52,658 nt of DNA from Planctomycetota bacterium (lineage in GTDB: Bacteria > Planctomycetota > Planctomycetia > Gemmatales > Gemmataceae). Below the pieces are notes generated by a model. That model saw only the letters and a list, made by a program, of their open reading frames with translations. It was not told the origin of the DNA and ran no database searches. Position 1 is the stretch's first letter, and each line of letters begins with the position of its first letter. Below are positions 1 to 9,077 of the stretch, piece after piece. The position numbers and the translations under genes were made by a program. The stretch covers positions 1 to 52,658 of the forward strand of contig JAIOPV010000168.1 in the NCBI GenBank assembly GCA_021413735.1, given 5' to 3'.

Positions 1-2199
1 TTGTGTCGGCCCTTGAAGCTGGTCCGTCCCGTCATCTCCGCGATCGTCGATCATGATGCGGAAGCCGCCTGCACGGCCGAGTCGCGGCACGGCTGGTGCG
101 CCAAACACGTTCACCAGTGCCTCGGGTGCGGCTTTTGCAAACGTATCCCGGAGCTTCATCATGAGCGCATCGGCCCTGAGTTTCGGCGATTGCCGATGAT
201 CGAACCCGTCCAGAATCACGAACATCGAGCCAAAGTTCGAGCCGTAAGCACTCAGCACGAAGGAGTTGCCAGCGATGGCGTTCACGAACTTGACCGGTTT
301 GATCTTCTCTCCAGTCTCCGTCTCGACTTCCATGTCCAGCGCAATGCGACTGAGCTGCGAGACAACGTTCTGAGTGCGTTCCGCGCTGGCCGCGTCGGGC
401 AACTGAATACTGCACACCAGATAACCCTTGTCCTGCTGCGGGATGAAGCCGGTTGGCATGGTCTGAAACGCGACGATGCCACCCGCCACGATCGCGCCGT
501 AACCGACCAGCACCAGCAGCGGCACCCTCAGGAACAAGCCGACGAGCTTCACGTAACCGCGACCAGAGAGGTTGAACGACCAGTCGAACGCCCTTCCGAT
601 GAGAGCGAACGGGAACATGACAGCCGACGACACAATCGTGAGGATGCTGCGACGTTTCACCGTCTTCGATTCCCCACGCAGCAGCAACGCACACAGCGCC
701 GGGCTGAGCGTCAGCGAGTTGAACGTCGAGATCAGCGTGCTCGCGGCGATGGTCAACGCGAACTGCTTGAAGAAGGCACCGACGATGCCCGAGATGAAGA
801 CGCATGGGAAGAACACGAACGACAACACCACGCCGACGGCGATGATCGGGCCGCTGACTTCACTCATCGCCCGGATCGTGGCTTCGCGTGGTGTGAACCC
901 CTGTTCCAACTGGTGCTGCACGGCTTCCACGACAACGATGGCATCGTCCACCACGATGCCGACCGCGAGGATCAGCCCGAACAGTGTGAGCAAATTCACG
1001 GAGAATCCGACCGCAGCCATTGCCGCGAAGGTGCCGATGATCGCGACCGGAACCGCTGCCAGCGGAATGATCGCGGCTCGCCACGACTGGAGGAACAGCA
1101 ACACCACAATCGACACGAGGATGATCGCATCGCGAAGGGAATAGAACACTTCGCGGATCGACTCCCGAATGAACGGCGTGGTGTCGTATCCGATTTCGTA
1201 GTTGATTCCCGGCGGGAAGTCTTTGCTCAATCGCTCCATCGTGCTGGTGACAGCGTCGCGAGTCTCCAAAGCGTTGCAGTCCGGCAGCACGAAGATCGCG
1301 AGACCGACGGTGGGCTTATCGTTGAACCGGTTGGCGACATCCTGCACGCGAGCGCCGAGCTCCACTCGCTTGGCGACATCCTTGACGCGAACGAGTTGCC
1401 CTTTCGGGCCGACCTTCACGACGATCTTGCCGAACTCTTCCGTATCGGTCAGTCGGCCGACGCCGTTGATGGTGAACTGGTGCGGTTGGTCGCTTCCGGT
1501 GGGCGGTTGCCCGATCTGCCCCGAAGCGAGCGGCAGGTTCTGAGCGCGAATCGCAGCCACGACGTCCGGCGCAGTGAGATTCATTCCCGCGAGGCGCTCG
1601 GGATCGAGCCAGACTCGCATTGCGTAGTCACGCAACCCGAACACGGTCACGTCGCTGAGCCCGGGTTGCCGTTGGAGTTCCTCGCGGAGTTTCAACACTG
1701 CGTAATTGCTGAGGAACAACTGATCGTAGCGCCCGTTTGGGAACCCGGCTTCCGGCTCAGGCGGCGACGTGATGCCAACGGTCAGTAGCAGCTCCGGCGA
1801 TCGCTTTCGAGTGGTGACCCCGGTGGCGCGAACCACGTCGGGCAACTGCGGCGTGGCCAGGTTCACGCGGTTCTGCACACGCACCTGAGCCATGTTCAGG
1901 TCGCTGCCTGGCTTAAACGTGATGGTGCAGGTGTAGCTGCCCTCGCTTGTGCATTGCGAGTTCATGTACAGCATGTCTTCGACGCCATTCACCTGCTGTT
2001 CGATCGGCGACGCGATGGACTGCGAAACGACGAGAGCGCTGGCACCCGGATAGTTGCAGTCGATCTGAATGGTGGGTGGCGCGACGTCGGGGTATTGAGC
2101 GATGGGCAGCGTGGTCAACGCCACGGCACCGGCCAAGGTGATGAACACCGAGAGCACGGCAGCGAAGATCGGGCGGTCGATGAAAAACCTTGGGATCAT
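1..2199 (-). CDS. RND efflux pump inner-membrane permease, HAE1/AcrB type (3' end beyond window)
   Basis: Proton-driven inner-membrane pump subunit that exports drugs or other hydrophobic compounds through a tripartite complex. I translated 733 codons on the minus strand from ATG at 2199 to the window edge; HAE1 pumps are about 1050 residues, so roughly the last third is missing. The N-terminus (MIPRFFIDRPIFA) is the standard HAE1 start with the first transmembrane helix. Further on are the porter-domain stretch VNGVEDMLYM, the motif VRVWLDPERL-like segment, GIVVDDAIVVVEAV in the TM4 region that carries the proton-relay aspartates, and FNSLTLSPALCALLL. It lies 99 bp downstream of the adaptor gene at 2299-3555, so the two probably form one transcript. 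The transported substrate cannot be told from the sequence. Confidence 0.95.
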   Translation of the reverse strand, partial: MIPRFFIDRPIFAAVLSVFITLAGAVALTTLPIAQYPDVAPPTIQIDCNYPGASALVVSQSIASPIEQQVNGVEDMLYMNSQCTSEGSYTCTITFKPGSDLNMAQVRVQNRVNLATPQLPDVVRATGVTTRKRSPELLLTVGITSPPEPEAGFPNGRYDQLFLSNYAVLKLREELQRQPGLSDVTVFGLRDYAMRVWLDPERLAGMNLTAPDVVAAIRAQNLPLASGQIGQPPTGSDQPHQFTINGVGRLTDTEEFGKIVVKVGPKGQLVRVKDVAKRVELGARVQDVANRFNDKPTVGLAIFVLPDCNALETRDAVTSTMERLSKDFPPGINYEIGYDTTPFIRESIREVFYSLRDAIILVSIVVLLFLQSWRAAIIPLAAVPVAIIGTFAAMAAVGFSVNLLTLFGLILAVGIVVDDAIVVVEAVQHQLEQGFTPREATIRAMSEVSGPIIAVGVVLSFVFFPCVFISGIVGAFFKQFALTIAASTLISTFNSLTLSPALCALLLRGESKTVKRRSILTIVSSAVMFPFALIGRAFDWSFNLSGRGYVKLVGLFLRVPLLVLVGYGAIVAGGIVAFQTMPTGFIPQQDKGYLVCSIQLPDAASAERTQNVVSQLSRIALDMEVETETGEKIKPVKFVNAIAGNSFVLSAYGSNFGSMFVILDGFDHRQSPKLRADALMMKLRDTFAKAAPEALVNVFGAPAVPRLGRAGGFRIMIDDRGDDGTDQLQGPTQ

Positions 2200-2239
2200 C
2201 GCTCGAAGTCGATTGGTGGTTGGGGAATGCCGTTTAGCA

Positions 2240-2286
2240 CCCGCCCCATCGGGGCGGGATTTGGGACGCAGCCCCGTTGGGGCTGC
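2240..2286. repeat. Tandem pair of perfect short hairpins between adaptor and permease
   Basis: Two perfect palindromes lie 9 bp apart in the adaptor-permease spacer. The first (2240-2258) has 8-bp arms CCCGCCCC/GGGGCGGG around a 3-nt loop; the second (2268-2286) has 8-bp arms GCAGCCCC/GGGGCTGC around a 3-nt loop. Neither is followed by a T-run on the minus strand. They could act as an mRNA-stabilising or attenuating element between adaptor and permease, or be copies of a dispersed REP-like element. Confidence 0.6.
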
Positions 2287-2298
2287 CGCAACAGATCG

Positions 2299-3555
2299 TC
2301 AATCCACTTTCGTGTGCGGTTGCTTCGAGTGCGGCGGCGGGGCAAGTTCGGGGTGGGTATTCAGCACTGGGTCGGGCGTAAAGCGGAAGGGCTTGGCGGT
2401 CGTGGCAACAACCTCCGAACCCGTGCGCACCCGCAACAAACCCTCAACCACAATGCGATCATCGGGACTGATCCGGTGTTCCGGCTTCATCAGTTGGTTT
2501 TCGATCACCCGGAACTCGCCGTGCTGTGCGCCAATCTCGACATCACGCTGCTCGACCTTGTTATCCGCAGTCACCACGAACAGATACTTTCGCCCTTGGT
2601 TCGTGCCGAGCGCTCTCTCTGGAACCAAGACGGCTTTTCGAGGATTGCCGATTGGCAGCCGAATCCGCACGAACTGCCCAGGGGAAAGCATGTAGCGAGG
2701 TTGCCGTTCGATCTCCGGGTTATGCAACAACGCACGCAACCGAAGCGTTCCGGTGCCCACGTCAATCTGGTTGTCGCGGAACACGATGTGCCCGGTCAAC
2801 GAGAACGTGTCGTCGTCGCCTGCCAGCCCAATCTGAACGTGCCGCGTCGATTCTCGGGACGACTTGATTTCACCCTTCTTGATGAGATCGCGAAGTCGCA
2901 TCACCGTTCGTTCGTCGATGTCGAATGCAACGTAAATCGGATCGAGCGCGACAATCGTGGTGAGCATCGTGTCGTCGGCTTTGACGAGGTTCCCGGGGTC
3001 TACCATTCGCTTGCTGAGTCGGCCCGAGAACGGCGCGGCGATGTGTGTGAACTTCAGGTTCGTTTCGGCCAATTCCAGCGCCGCGGCAGCGTAAGCGATG
3101 TCGGCTTCGGCCTCATCGTACTGCCCCTGAGCGATGTCGAGCGCATCCTTTCCGACGATGCCCTTATCGTAGCTCGCCTTCACTCGCTCAAAGAGCAACG
3201 CAGACGTTTTGAAACGCTTCTCGGCTTTCCCAAGGGCCGCGTAGCCACGGTCGTACTCGGCCTTGTAGACACGCGGGTCGATGTCGAACAGCGGTTCGCC
3301 CGCTGACACATCGGTGCCATCGTCAAAGTGAATCTTCGCGAGATACCCAGTGACGCGGGACCGTAACTCGACCATCTTGTACGGTTCCGTTCGCCCCGTG
3401 AAGTCCTCGTAGTCCGTAATCATCCGGCTGATGGGATTGGTCACGGTAACGGTTTGGGCTTTTGCCGGAGCGGGGTCGGGGGTCTTGCGAGCACACCCTG
3501 AGAGGGTTGCTGCCACGGCGAGGAGAATGGAAACGGAACGAAGGAGAATCGTCAT
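2299..3555 (-). CDS. RND efflux periplasmic adaptor (membrane fusion protein), lipoprotein
   Basis: Links the inner-membrane RND pump to an outer-membrane channel. The reading frame extends upstream to 3744, but the start was placed at ATG 3555 because the protein then begins with a lipoprotein signal peptide and a lipobox ending at Cys21 (LSGC). The 418-residue protein shows the usual hairpin order: barrel-sandwich half (VTGYLAKIHFDDGTDV), a coiled-coil hairpin around residues 95-165, the second lipoyl half (ITHIAAPFSG-like), and beta-barrel and membrane-proximal domains (SPGQFVRIRLPIG; LVPERALG). The C-terminus is a His/Pro-rich tail. It is co-directional with the permease downstream and an ECF sigma factor upstream. 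No outer-membrane factor gene is nearby. Confidence 0.93.
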   Translation of the reverse strand: MTILLRSVSILLAVAATLSGCARKTPDPAPAKAQTVTVTNPISRMITDYEDFTGRTEPYKMVELRSRVTGYLAKIHFDDGTDVSAGEPLFDIDPRVYKAEYDRGYAALGKAEKRFKTSALLFERVKASYDKGIVGKDALDIAQGQYDEAEADIAYAAAALELAETNLKFTHIAAPFSGRLSKRMVDPGNLVKADDTMLTTIVALDPIYVAFDIDERTVMRLRDLIKKGEIKSSRESTRHVQIGLAGDDDTFSLTGHIVFRDNQIDVGTGTLRLRALLHNPEIERQPRYMLSPGQFVRIRLPIGNPRKAVLVPERALGTNQGRKYLFVVTADNKVEQRDVEIGAQHGEFRVIENQLMKPEHRISPDDRIVVEGLLRVRTGSEVVATTAKPFRFTPDPVLNTHPELAPPPHSKQPHTKVD

Positions 3556-3838
3556 GAGTCCGCCGGAGAAAAAAAAGAGGCTGGCGATAACGGGTACAGC
3601 AGTAAGGCCTGCAAACTTACACAAAAGCTGAAAGAACCAGTGGCGTAATGAACGAAATCGCTGAGGACAATTGGTAAAGGTGTTTCCCCCTGGTATGGCT
3701 GTTGGGCAACGATTTTTGCTCCCGCCGGTCCAAGCAGCCAACACAGGGGGTCTTCATGACTCGCAGACCAACCTGAGTGTTCGATTCTTTCCGCCACCAC
3801 TTTTTGGAGCTGCTGACCAATTTTTGGTCTGGGTGGGA

Positions 3839-4447
3839 TCACTTCGCAGCGGGGGCGATTCCGAGCAGCATGGCCACGTGTTCGCGAACCGACGCCAACA
3901 CGCGGTAGACAGTCCGCTCGTCTTTTCCAATCCGCGCCCCGATCTCGGCAACCTGATAACCCTGAAGGCGAAGGGTCAGCACTTCCTGATCTTCAGGCTT
4001 CAGTTTCTTGAGCAATTCGCGGAGCGTATCCTCGGCGGCGGCCTTCTCGTCGGCTGTCGGATCCAGCCCGGCTGCTTCCCACTTGGGACCATCTCCCGCG
4101 TCGTTGCCCCCGTCGGCCGCGGATTCTCGCCGCACGTCTCGCTTCTCCGCGAGATACTTCCGAATCCGCCGATCCACCTTGCAGACCGTCAGATAAGTGA
4201 GCAACGTTCCGAGTTCATCCCACCCTTCAGGCTCGAACTCACCTTTCTTCTGTCGATTGAAAAAGCTCTTGAAGGCGCTTTGAACGGCGTCGTCTTCGTC
4301 TTCCTTGGCTCGAACCGACGTCGGTAAGCGAGACGCCGCGAGCCCGATCAGTCGCCGTGCGTATTTCTGGACCACCGCAGACGCAGCTGCTTGATCGCCG
4401 GATCGGAGCAACTCCATGATCTCTTTGAACGGCGGCTCTTTCGCCAC
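3839..4447 (-). CDS. ECF-family RNA polymerase sigma factor
   Basis: A 202-residue ECF-like sigma factor of the planctomycete type. Region 2 spans about residues 15-95 (DAVQSAFKSFFNR corresponds to the core-binding and -10 recognition helices). A charged, Asp/Gly-rich linker lies around 105-130. Region 4 spans about 135-195 (LKPEDQEVLTLRLQGYQVAEIG, then an HTH with RTVYRVLASVREH). The start is GTG at 4447, chosen because AAGGA lies 7 nt upstream. No anti-sigma gene is adjacent. The next gene on the same strand, 283 bp away, encodes the efflux adaptor, so control of that pump is possible but unproven. Confidence 0.88.
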   Translation of the reverse strand: MAKEPPFKEIMELLRSGDQAAASAVVQKYARRLIGLAASRLPTSVRAKEDEDDAVQSAFKSFFNRQKKGEFEPEGWDELGTLLTYLTVCKVDRRIRKYLAEKRDVRRESAADGGNDAGDGPKWEAAGLDPTADEKAAAEDTLRELLKKLKPEDQEVLTLRLQGYQVAEIGARIGKDERTVYRVLASVREHVAMLLGIAPAAK

Positions 4448-4533
4448 GACGGATTCCTTGCAAAGATAGCACCTCGTGTGCTGACTAATTGTAACCCATC
4501 ACTGGCGGCATTGAAAGAATCCAGGCAATCGGA

Positions 4534-5184
4534 GTGGCGATTGTGGAGATTCGGTTCGCGAATGTGTCGAAGGTGTACGCCGGCGGGGTGCGGGCGCTGG
4601 AGAGCATTTCCCTCATCGTTTCGACGGGCGAGTTCGTTGCCATCGTGGGACCAAGCGGTTGCGGGAAGACGACTCTGCTTCGTCTCGCTGCGGGATTGGA
4701 AGAACCCACTTCGGGCGATGTGCGACACGATGAACGTCTCGTGACCGATATTCCGCCTGAAGCTCGCGGGGTGGCGATGGCGTTCCAGGTGCCGGCACTG
4801 TATCCGCATCTCACGGTCGGCGAGAATCTGGCGTTCCCGCTGCGATTTCACACGGTTTCAGCCGAAGAGGCGACCCGACGAGTCCACGACATCGCGTTGT
4901 CGCTGGATATTGCTGAGAAACTTCAGCGGATGCCGCATGAACTCTCCGGCGGGCAGCGTCAGCGGGTCGCGTTGGGGCGGTGCCTCGTTCGTCAGCCGCG
5001 ATTGTTGCTGCTCGACGAACCGCTCGGCCAGTTGGATGTGCCGTTGCGGGCCACGGTGCGGGAAGTCATCGTGCGAATGTGCCGTGAACGAGCAACGACG
5101 GTGTTATGGGTGACGCATGATCCGGCCGAGGCCGCGGTCGTTGGCGATCGGGTGATAGAGATTCAGGGTGGGCGGCTGATGTGA
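4534..5184 (+). CDS. ABC transporter ATP-binding protein (CUT/nitrate-type), orphan
   Basis: ATPase subunit of an ABC importer, 216 residues. It contains all nucleotide-binding motifs: Walker A GPSGCGKTT (about residue 39), Q-loop in AMAFQVP, signature LSGGQRQR, Walker B LLLLDEP followed by the D-loop LGQLD, and the switch histidine in WVTHD. It resembles MalK/SsuB-like ATPases but stops right after the nucleotide-binding domain, with no C-terminal regulatory OB fold. Two GTG starts are possible, 4534 and 4543; GGAG at 4531 is better spaced for 4543. No permease or binding-protein gene lies beside it, so its partners must be encoded elsewhere or it acts alone. Confidence 0.9.
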   Translation: MAIVEIRFANVSKVYAGGVRALESISLIVSTGEFVAIVGPSGCGKTTLLRLAAGLEEPTSGDVRHDERLVTDIPPEARGVAMAFQVPALYPHLTVGENLAFPLRFHTVSAEEATRRVHDIALSLDIAEKLQRMPHELSGGQRQRVALGRCLVRQPRLLLLDEPLGQLDVPLRATVREVIVRMCRERATTVLWVTHDPAEAAVVGDRVIEIQGGRLM

Positions 5185-5200
5185 AACGCGGTTAGTTTGA

Positions 5201-5243
5201 CGCTTGCGGCGTTGCGAAAGTGGGGAACGCTACGCCGCAAGCG
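5201..5243. repeat. Dispersed hairpin repeat, copy A
   Basis: Inverted repeat with 12-bp perfect arms: CGCTTGCGGCGT at 5201-5212 and its complement at 5232-5243, separated by 19 nt. A second copy of the same element lies at 8861-8911. It starts 16 nt after the ABC ATPase stop codon, in the convergent spacer before the histidine kinase. Confidence 0.75.
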
Positions 5244-5276
5244 GCAAATACCCCGAGGGTTCCATTTTCCTTGGTA

Positions 5277-5298
5277 GGTGGGGCAAGAGTGCCCCGCC
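5277..5298. terminator. Possible bidirectional transcription terminator hairpin
   Basis: A 9-bp stem (one G-U pair) with a 4-nt loop AGAG; core GGGGCA/TGCCCC. It lies between the convergent ABC ATPase and histidine kinase genes. No long T-run follows, so this could equally be a short palindromic repeat. Confidence 0.35.
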
Positions 5299-5332
5299 CA
5301 CAAATCCCAAACCACAGAATTAAACAAATACC

Positions 5333-6934
5333 CTATGCCTGTGGAAGCTGACGAGCGAGGAGTAACTGCAACTCGCCCGGTTCGACGGGTTTCGTCAGAT
5401 GAGCGTCGAAACCCGCTTCCGCCGCACGCCGTCGATCTTCCGGCTGACTGTGCCCCGTCAACGCGATGAGTAACACCTTATTCCCCAGCTTGGCTCGCAA
5501 CTGCTCGGCGACGATGTAGCCGTTCAATCCGGGCAGCCCGATGTCGATCAGAGCGACCTCAGGACGAACCTTCAACGCCATCTCCACTCCCCGCGGTCCA
5601 TCTTCTGCCGTGTCCACGCGGTGCCCCAGCAGTTCCAACAACATCGCCAGGCTTTCACGACCGTCCTCGTTATCCTCAACAATCAGGATGTGGCGACTCT
5701 GCGACTCACCCTCTTTGGTTGGCGGTTTCGGTGCTTCCTGGGGGAGTGCAACGCACGGGAACCGAACGATGAATTCGCTCCCTCGTCCGACGCCGGGGCT
5801 CGTTGCGGTGATGGTTCCACCCTGCAATTCCACAAGTCGCCGCACGAGGGTCAACCCGATTCCCAGACCACCCTGCGGACGTTCCGGGCCGATGTCGAGT
5901 TGCGTGAAGAGGTCGAAAATCTGTGGGAGCAGTTCGGAGGGAATGCCGATGCCGTTGTCGATCACGCTCACGACGACTTCCGCAGCCTCACGGGACACCG
6001 CGAGGATGATCTCGCCACCTTCGGGAGTATACTTCGCCGCGTTGTTCAGCAGGTTCACGAAGATTTGAATCAGCCGTGCCTGATCGGCAACGACGGGAAT
6101 TCGCTCCGGCGGAATCTGCACGGTCAGCCTGTGCCTGCGGGTCTCCAGTAGCGGCGCGTTCATCTGAACGGCCTGTTCGAGAACCTGTCGCAAATCGAGA
6201 GCGTCCTGCCGTAGCACCAGCTTGTTTTGCCCGATTCGGGCCACATCAAGGAGATCGTCCACCAATCGCGTCATCTGGCGGATTTGCCGCTCCATCATCT
6301 CGTGGACTCGCCGAACGGTTGTTGGCGAATCTCCACTGAGGCGGACCACTTCCAGGGCATTCCAAAGCGGCGCGAGTGGGTTGCGAAGTTCGTGCGCCAG
6401 GGTCGCCAGGAATTCGTTCTTCCTTCGATCCGCAACTTTCAGTGCCTCGCCGTGCGATCGAACCCCCGCTTCCAGTTTCTGGAATTGTTCCTCGCGGAAG
6501 TGAACATATCGTTGGACGCTGACCTCGATCGCTTCATCGAGCGCAAGGCCGACCGCCTGAAGTTCGATCAACCGGAGTGAGCGATCAAGAGCCTCATCGA
6601 GATATTCGAGCACGACGAGCCGCAGGATTCGGTAATCGCGAACCACTTCGGTCAGCGACCATCCGGTTTGCCAGCGCTGTTCAGCGTGAAGGTGTGCGAG
6701 TCGGCAATGGGGTGGTGTTGATCCGTCGCTGGCTTCAGCGAGTCCGTTGCCGAGTTCTTCCAGGAATGTCGGCAGTTCATCGAGCAACACCGAGTGATGC
6801 ACCCGTTGGGCAGTCGGTTGTTCCTCGACGGCACGTCGAGCCCAGCGGTCGACTATGACAGTGACATCCCGCCGAATGACTGCTCCGATTTCGGCGTATC
6901 GCCCAGATCGGATTACGGTGGCGTCTGTTGACAC
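5333..6934 (-). CDS. Hybrid sensor histidine kinase with RsbRD-like N-terminus and C-terminal receiver
   Basis: A 533-residue soluble hybrid kinase. Residues about 12-145 form a helical domain like the N-terminal domain of RsbRD/RsbT co-antagonist proteins (DRWARRAVEEQP; GWSLTEVVRDYRILR). A HisKA domain follows with phospho-acceptor His181 in LATLAHELRNPL, then a HATPase domain (N-box VNLLNNAAKY, G1 VIDNGIGIP, G2 GGLGIGLTLVRRLVE). The receiver domain spans about residues 412-530, with acidic patch VEDNED, acceptor Asp in ALIDIGLPG and Lys in HLTKPVEP. Start is GTG 6934 with GGAGG upstream. No transmembrane segment is visible, so it should sense a cytoplasmic signal. It is divergent from the FHA-kinase gene, with a 174-bp shared promoter region. 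Confidence 0.92.
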   Translation of the reverse strand: MSTDATVIRSGRYAEIGAVIRRDVTVIVDRWARRAVEEQPTAQRVHHSVLLDELPTFLEELGNGLAEASDGSTPPHCRLAHLHAEQRWQTGWSLTEVVRDYRILRLVVLEYLDEALDRSLRLIELQAVGLALDEAIEVSVQRYVHFREEQFQKLEAGVRSHGEALKVADRRKNEFLATLAHELRNPLAPLWNALEVVRLSGDSPTTVRRVHEMMERQIRQMTRLVDDLLDVARIGQNKLVLRQDALDLRQVLEQAVQMNAPLLETRRHRLTVQIPPERIPVVADQARLIQIFVNLLNNAAKYTPEGGEIILAVSREAAEVVVSVIDNGIGIPSELLPQIFDLFTQLDIGPERPQGGLGIGLTLVRRLVELQGGTITATSPGVGRGSEFIVRFPCVALPQEAPKPPTKEGESQSRHILIVEDNEDGRESLAMLLELLGHRVDTAEDGPRGVEMALKVRPEVALIDIGLPGLNGYIVAEQLRAKLGNKVLLIALTGHSQPEDRRRAAEAGFDAHLTKPVEPGELQLLLARQLPQA

Positions 6935-7108
6935 GATTCATGGCCCTCCGCAGGCTGCGGTGGTCAGGTGTGAGTTCGGTGATTCGGAGATGTCGCAATT
7001 GTACCAGGTAATGATGGCGGAGTTGGCAGTCAGAGTCCAGTCACGATTCTCTGTTGCCCCGGACAGGCACCCGAAGTACGGTATCTTCGTCGCCTGGAGG
7101 ATTTGGTA

Positions 7109-8842
7109 GTGCCCCGATTGATCGTGCTCCGCGGGGTTGACGAGGGAAAGCAGTTCGACCTGACCGGTTCGCCGATCACGGTTGGCCGACACTCCTCGAA
7201 CGAAGTTGCCCTGCACGATACCCAGATTTCCCGCCGACACCTCGAATTGCGAGCGGTTGGGAACGGCTATCAGTTGTTCGACCTCGGCAGCGGGAACGGC
7301 ACCCTGCTGAACGGTCGCACGATTCAGGAAGCGCCACTTCGCAGCGGAGACACCATCTCGGTCGGCCAGTCGGTGTTGATGTATACAGCGGCCCGGAACG
7401 ATTCGGCCGAATCCGGCAACGACCTCACCGAGCGTGTGCGGTTAGTGCCCAGCGCCGACAACATGAATTTCCCCTCCGCGGTTGTTCGCACGATTTCGGC
7501 CGACATCGGCAGCCAGATTCTCTCTCGCCCGAATACCGCCAGTACCGACTGGCTCCGCACACGCCTCGCGAGCCTCGCCGCTCTCTACGAAACTGCCGAG
7601 GCTGTCAGCCACATCCTCGACGTCGATCAACTTCTCGCGACGGTGATGGAACTCGTTTTGCGGTCGGTGAACGCCGATCACGGCTGTTTCATGCTTCGCA
7701 CCGAGGCGGGAACCCTTGTTCCGAAGGCCGTTCGTTATCGCGATGGCGTGAACCGAGCCGAAGAACTCGCCGTGAGCCGAACGATTGTCGATCAGGTTCT
7801 CAAAGACGGGCAGGGCGTTCTCGTTTCCGATGTGCAGGCCGATTCGCGATACCGCGGCGTCGAAAGCCTCCACAAGCACAACATCCGCGAAGCAATCTGC
7901 GTGCAGATGAAAGGCCGACGCGAACCCGTCGGCGTGCTGTTCCTCGACACGCAATCGACGCTCAAGCAGTTCGTGAGCGGCGGCAAGGAATCCGGCAAGT
8001 TCACCGAAGACCATCTCACGCTGGCAAGTGCCATCGCTCACCAGGCGGCGATCGCCGTGGAGGAGAGTCGGTATCACCAGGCGCTCGTGAACGCCGAACG
8101 GCTCGCGGCGGTGGGGCAAACGATCGCGGCGATGTCGCACCACATCAAGAACATCATGCAGAGCGTGCGATTTGGTGCCGACATGGTTCGCACTGCGTTC
8201 AAGGAGGACGACCGCGACCTGTTGAAGAAGGGCTGGAAGATGGTCGAGCGGAATCAGGGCCGCATCGACGAGTTGATTCTCGATATGCTCAGTTACTCGA
8301 AGGAACGCGAGCCGTCGGTTGAGCCGACGGATTTGAACAAGCTCTGCGAGGAAGTTGTGGAGTTGGTTCGCGGACGAGCAGAGGCACGCGGAGTCGTGTT
8401 GGAATGGCGACCCGGCACGGGCGTCGGTGCGGTCCCATGCGATCCCGATGGAATCTATCGCGCCGTGTTGAACATCGTCGGCAACGCGGTTGACGCAGTG
8501 GAGGATCGACCAAGCCCGAAGGTCGCGGTTCAGGCGATTCTGGAACCGCCGGGCGACTGGGCGAAGGTGATCGTGGTGGATAACGGCGAAGGGATTCCGG
8601 CGGAGATCCTTGAGGAGATTTTCAAGCCGTTCGTGAGTACGAAGGGAAGCCGCGGCACGGGTCTGGGGCTTCCTGTGAGCCGGAAGATTCTCCGCGAACA
8701 CGGCGGCGACATCATCGTGCAGAGCGTTCTGGATAAGGGCAGCAAGTTCTCGTTGCGTATCCCGATGAAGTCCGCGTTCGCAGGAGACGCCTCCGGTGGC
8801 ACGGTCCCCCACCCCTCGCTGAAGCCGCCCGACATCTTGTGA
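7109..8842 (+). CDS. FHA-GAF sensor histidine kinase
   Basis: A 577-residue cytoplasmic kinase with three parts. An N-terminal FHA domain (about residues 3-92) carries GRHSSNEVAL, SRRHLEL and LGSGNGTLLNG, the conserved phosphothreonine-binding residues. A GAF domain spans about 150-315 (LLATVMELVLRSV; VGVLFLDTQST). A histidine kinase core follows with His344 in AAMSHHIKN and a HATPase domain (G2 SRGTGLGLPVSRKIL). GTG at 7109 was chosen over TTG 7103 because GGAGG sits 8 nt upstream. The FHA domain suggests an input from phosphothreonine proteins, linking the Ser/Thr kinases common in this genome to His-Asp signalling; this link is an inference. No receiver or output gene is adjacent. Confidence 0.93.
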   Translation: MPRLIVLRGVDEGKQFDLTGSPITVGRHSSNEVALHDTQISRRHLELRAVGNGYQLFDLGSGNGTLLNGRTIQEAPLRSGDTISVGQSVLMYTAARNDSAESGNDLTERVRLVPSADNMNFPSAVVRTISADIGSQILSRPNTASTDWLRTRLASLAALYETAEAVSHILDVDQLLATVMELVLRSVNADHGCFMLRTEAGTLVPKAVRYRDGVNRAEELAVSRTIVDQVLKDGQGVLVSDVQADSRYRGVESLHKHNIREAICVQMKGRREPVGVLFLDTQSTLKQFVSGGKESGKFTEDHLTLASAIAHQAAIAVEESRYHQALVNAERLAAVGQTIAAMSHHIKNIMQSVRFGADMVRTAFKEDDRDLLKKGWKMVERNQGRIDELILDMLSYSKEREPSVEPTDLNKLCEEVVELVRGRAEARGVVLEWRPGTGVGAVPCDPDGIYRAVLNIVGNAVDAVEDRPSPKVAVQAILEPPGDWAKVIVVDNGEGIPAEILEEIFKPFVSTKGSRGTGLGLPVSRKILREHGGDIIVQSVLDKGSKFSLRIPMKSAFAGDASGGTVPHPSLKPPDIL

Positions 8843-8860
8843 TTGCAATTCTTGGTATTA

Positions 8861-8911
8861 GCCGCTTGCGGCGTGGCGCTCTCAAAGTGCGAGCGCTACG
8901 CCGCAAGCGGC
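8861..8911. repeat. Dispersed hairpin repeat, copy B
   Basis: Second copy of the element at 5201-5243. It has 14-bp perfect arms, GCCGCTTGCGGCGT at 8861-8874 and its complement at 8898-8911. The bases GCTACGCCGCAAGCGG before and in the right arm are shared with copy A. It begins 18 nt after the stop codon of the FHA kinase gene. Confidence 0.75.
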
Positions 8912-9077
8912 GAATACTCCACATCTAACCGGCAAAATCGACGCTTTGGTCTGTGCTTCCGAAGCAGTTGCGGGTAAGTTCCTCGCCTCGGACGTGGACG
9001 CCGTTCCACTGATCGGTTAGGGTACAAGTGTCGAGGTGTGTCCGTCCCGACTACATTGCGGTCACGGAAGGAGTCTC

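Noticed and set aside
1-1788. 595-codon plus-strand ORF
   Set aside because: Antisense to the RND permease; composition is His/Arg/Asp-rich as expected of a complementary-strand shadow of GC-rich coding DNA.
1954-3306. 450-codon plus-strand ORF
   Set aside because: Antisense to the adaptor and permease genes, with no protein-like motif or SD site.
3552-3842. 96-codon minus-strand ORF in the sigma-adaptor spacer
   Set aside because: No SD, no conserved motif and composition unlike neighbouring genes; more likely the promoter region of the efflux genes.
7442-8848. 468-codon minus-strand ORF
   Set aside because: Antisense to the FHA-GAF histidine kinase whose domains are clear; Asp/His/Arg-rich shadow composition.
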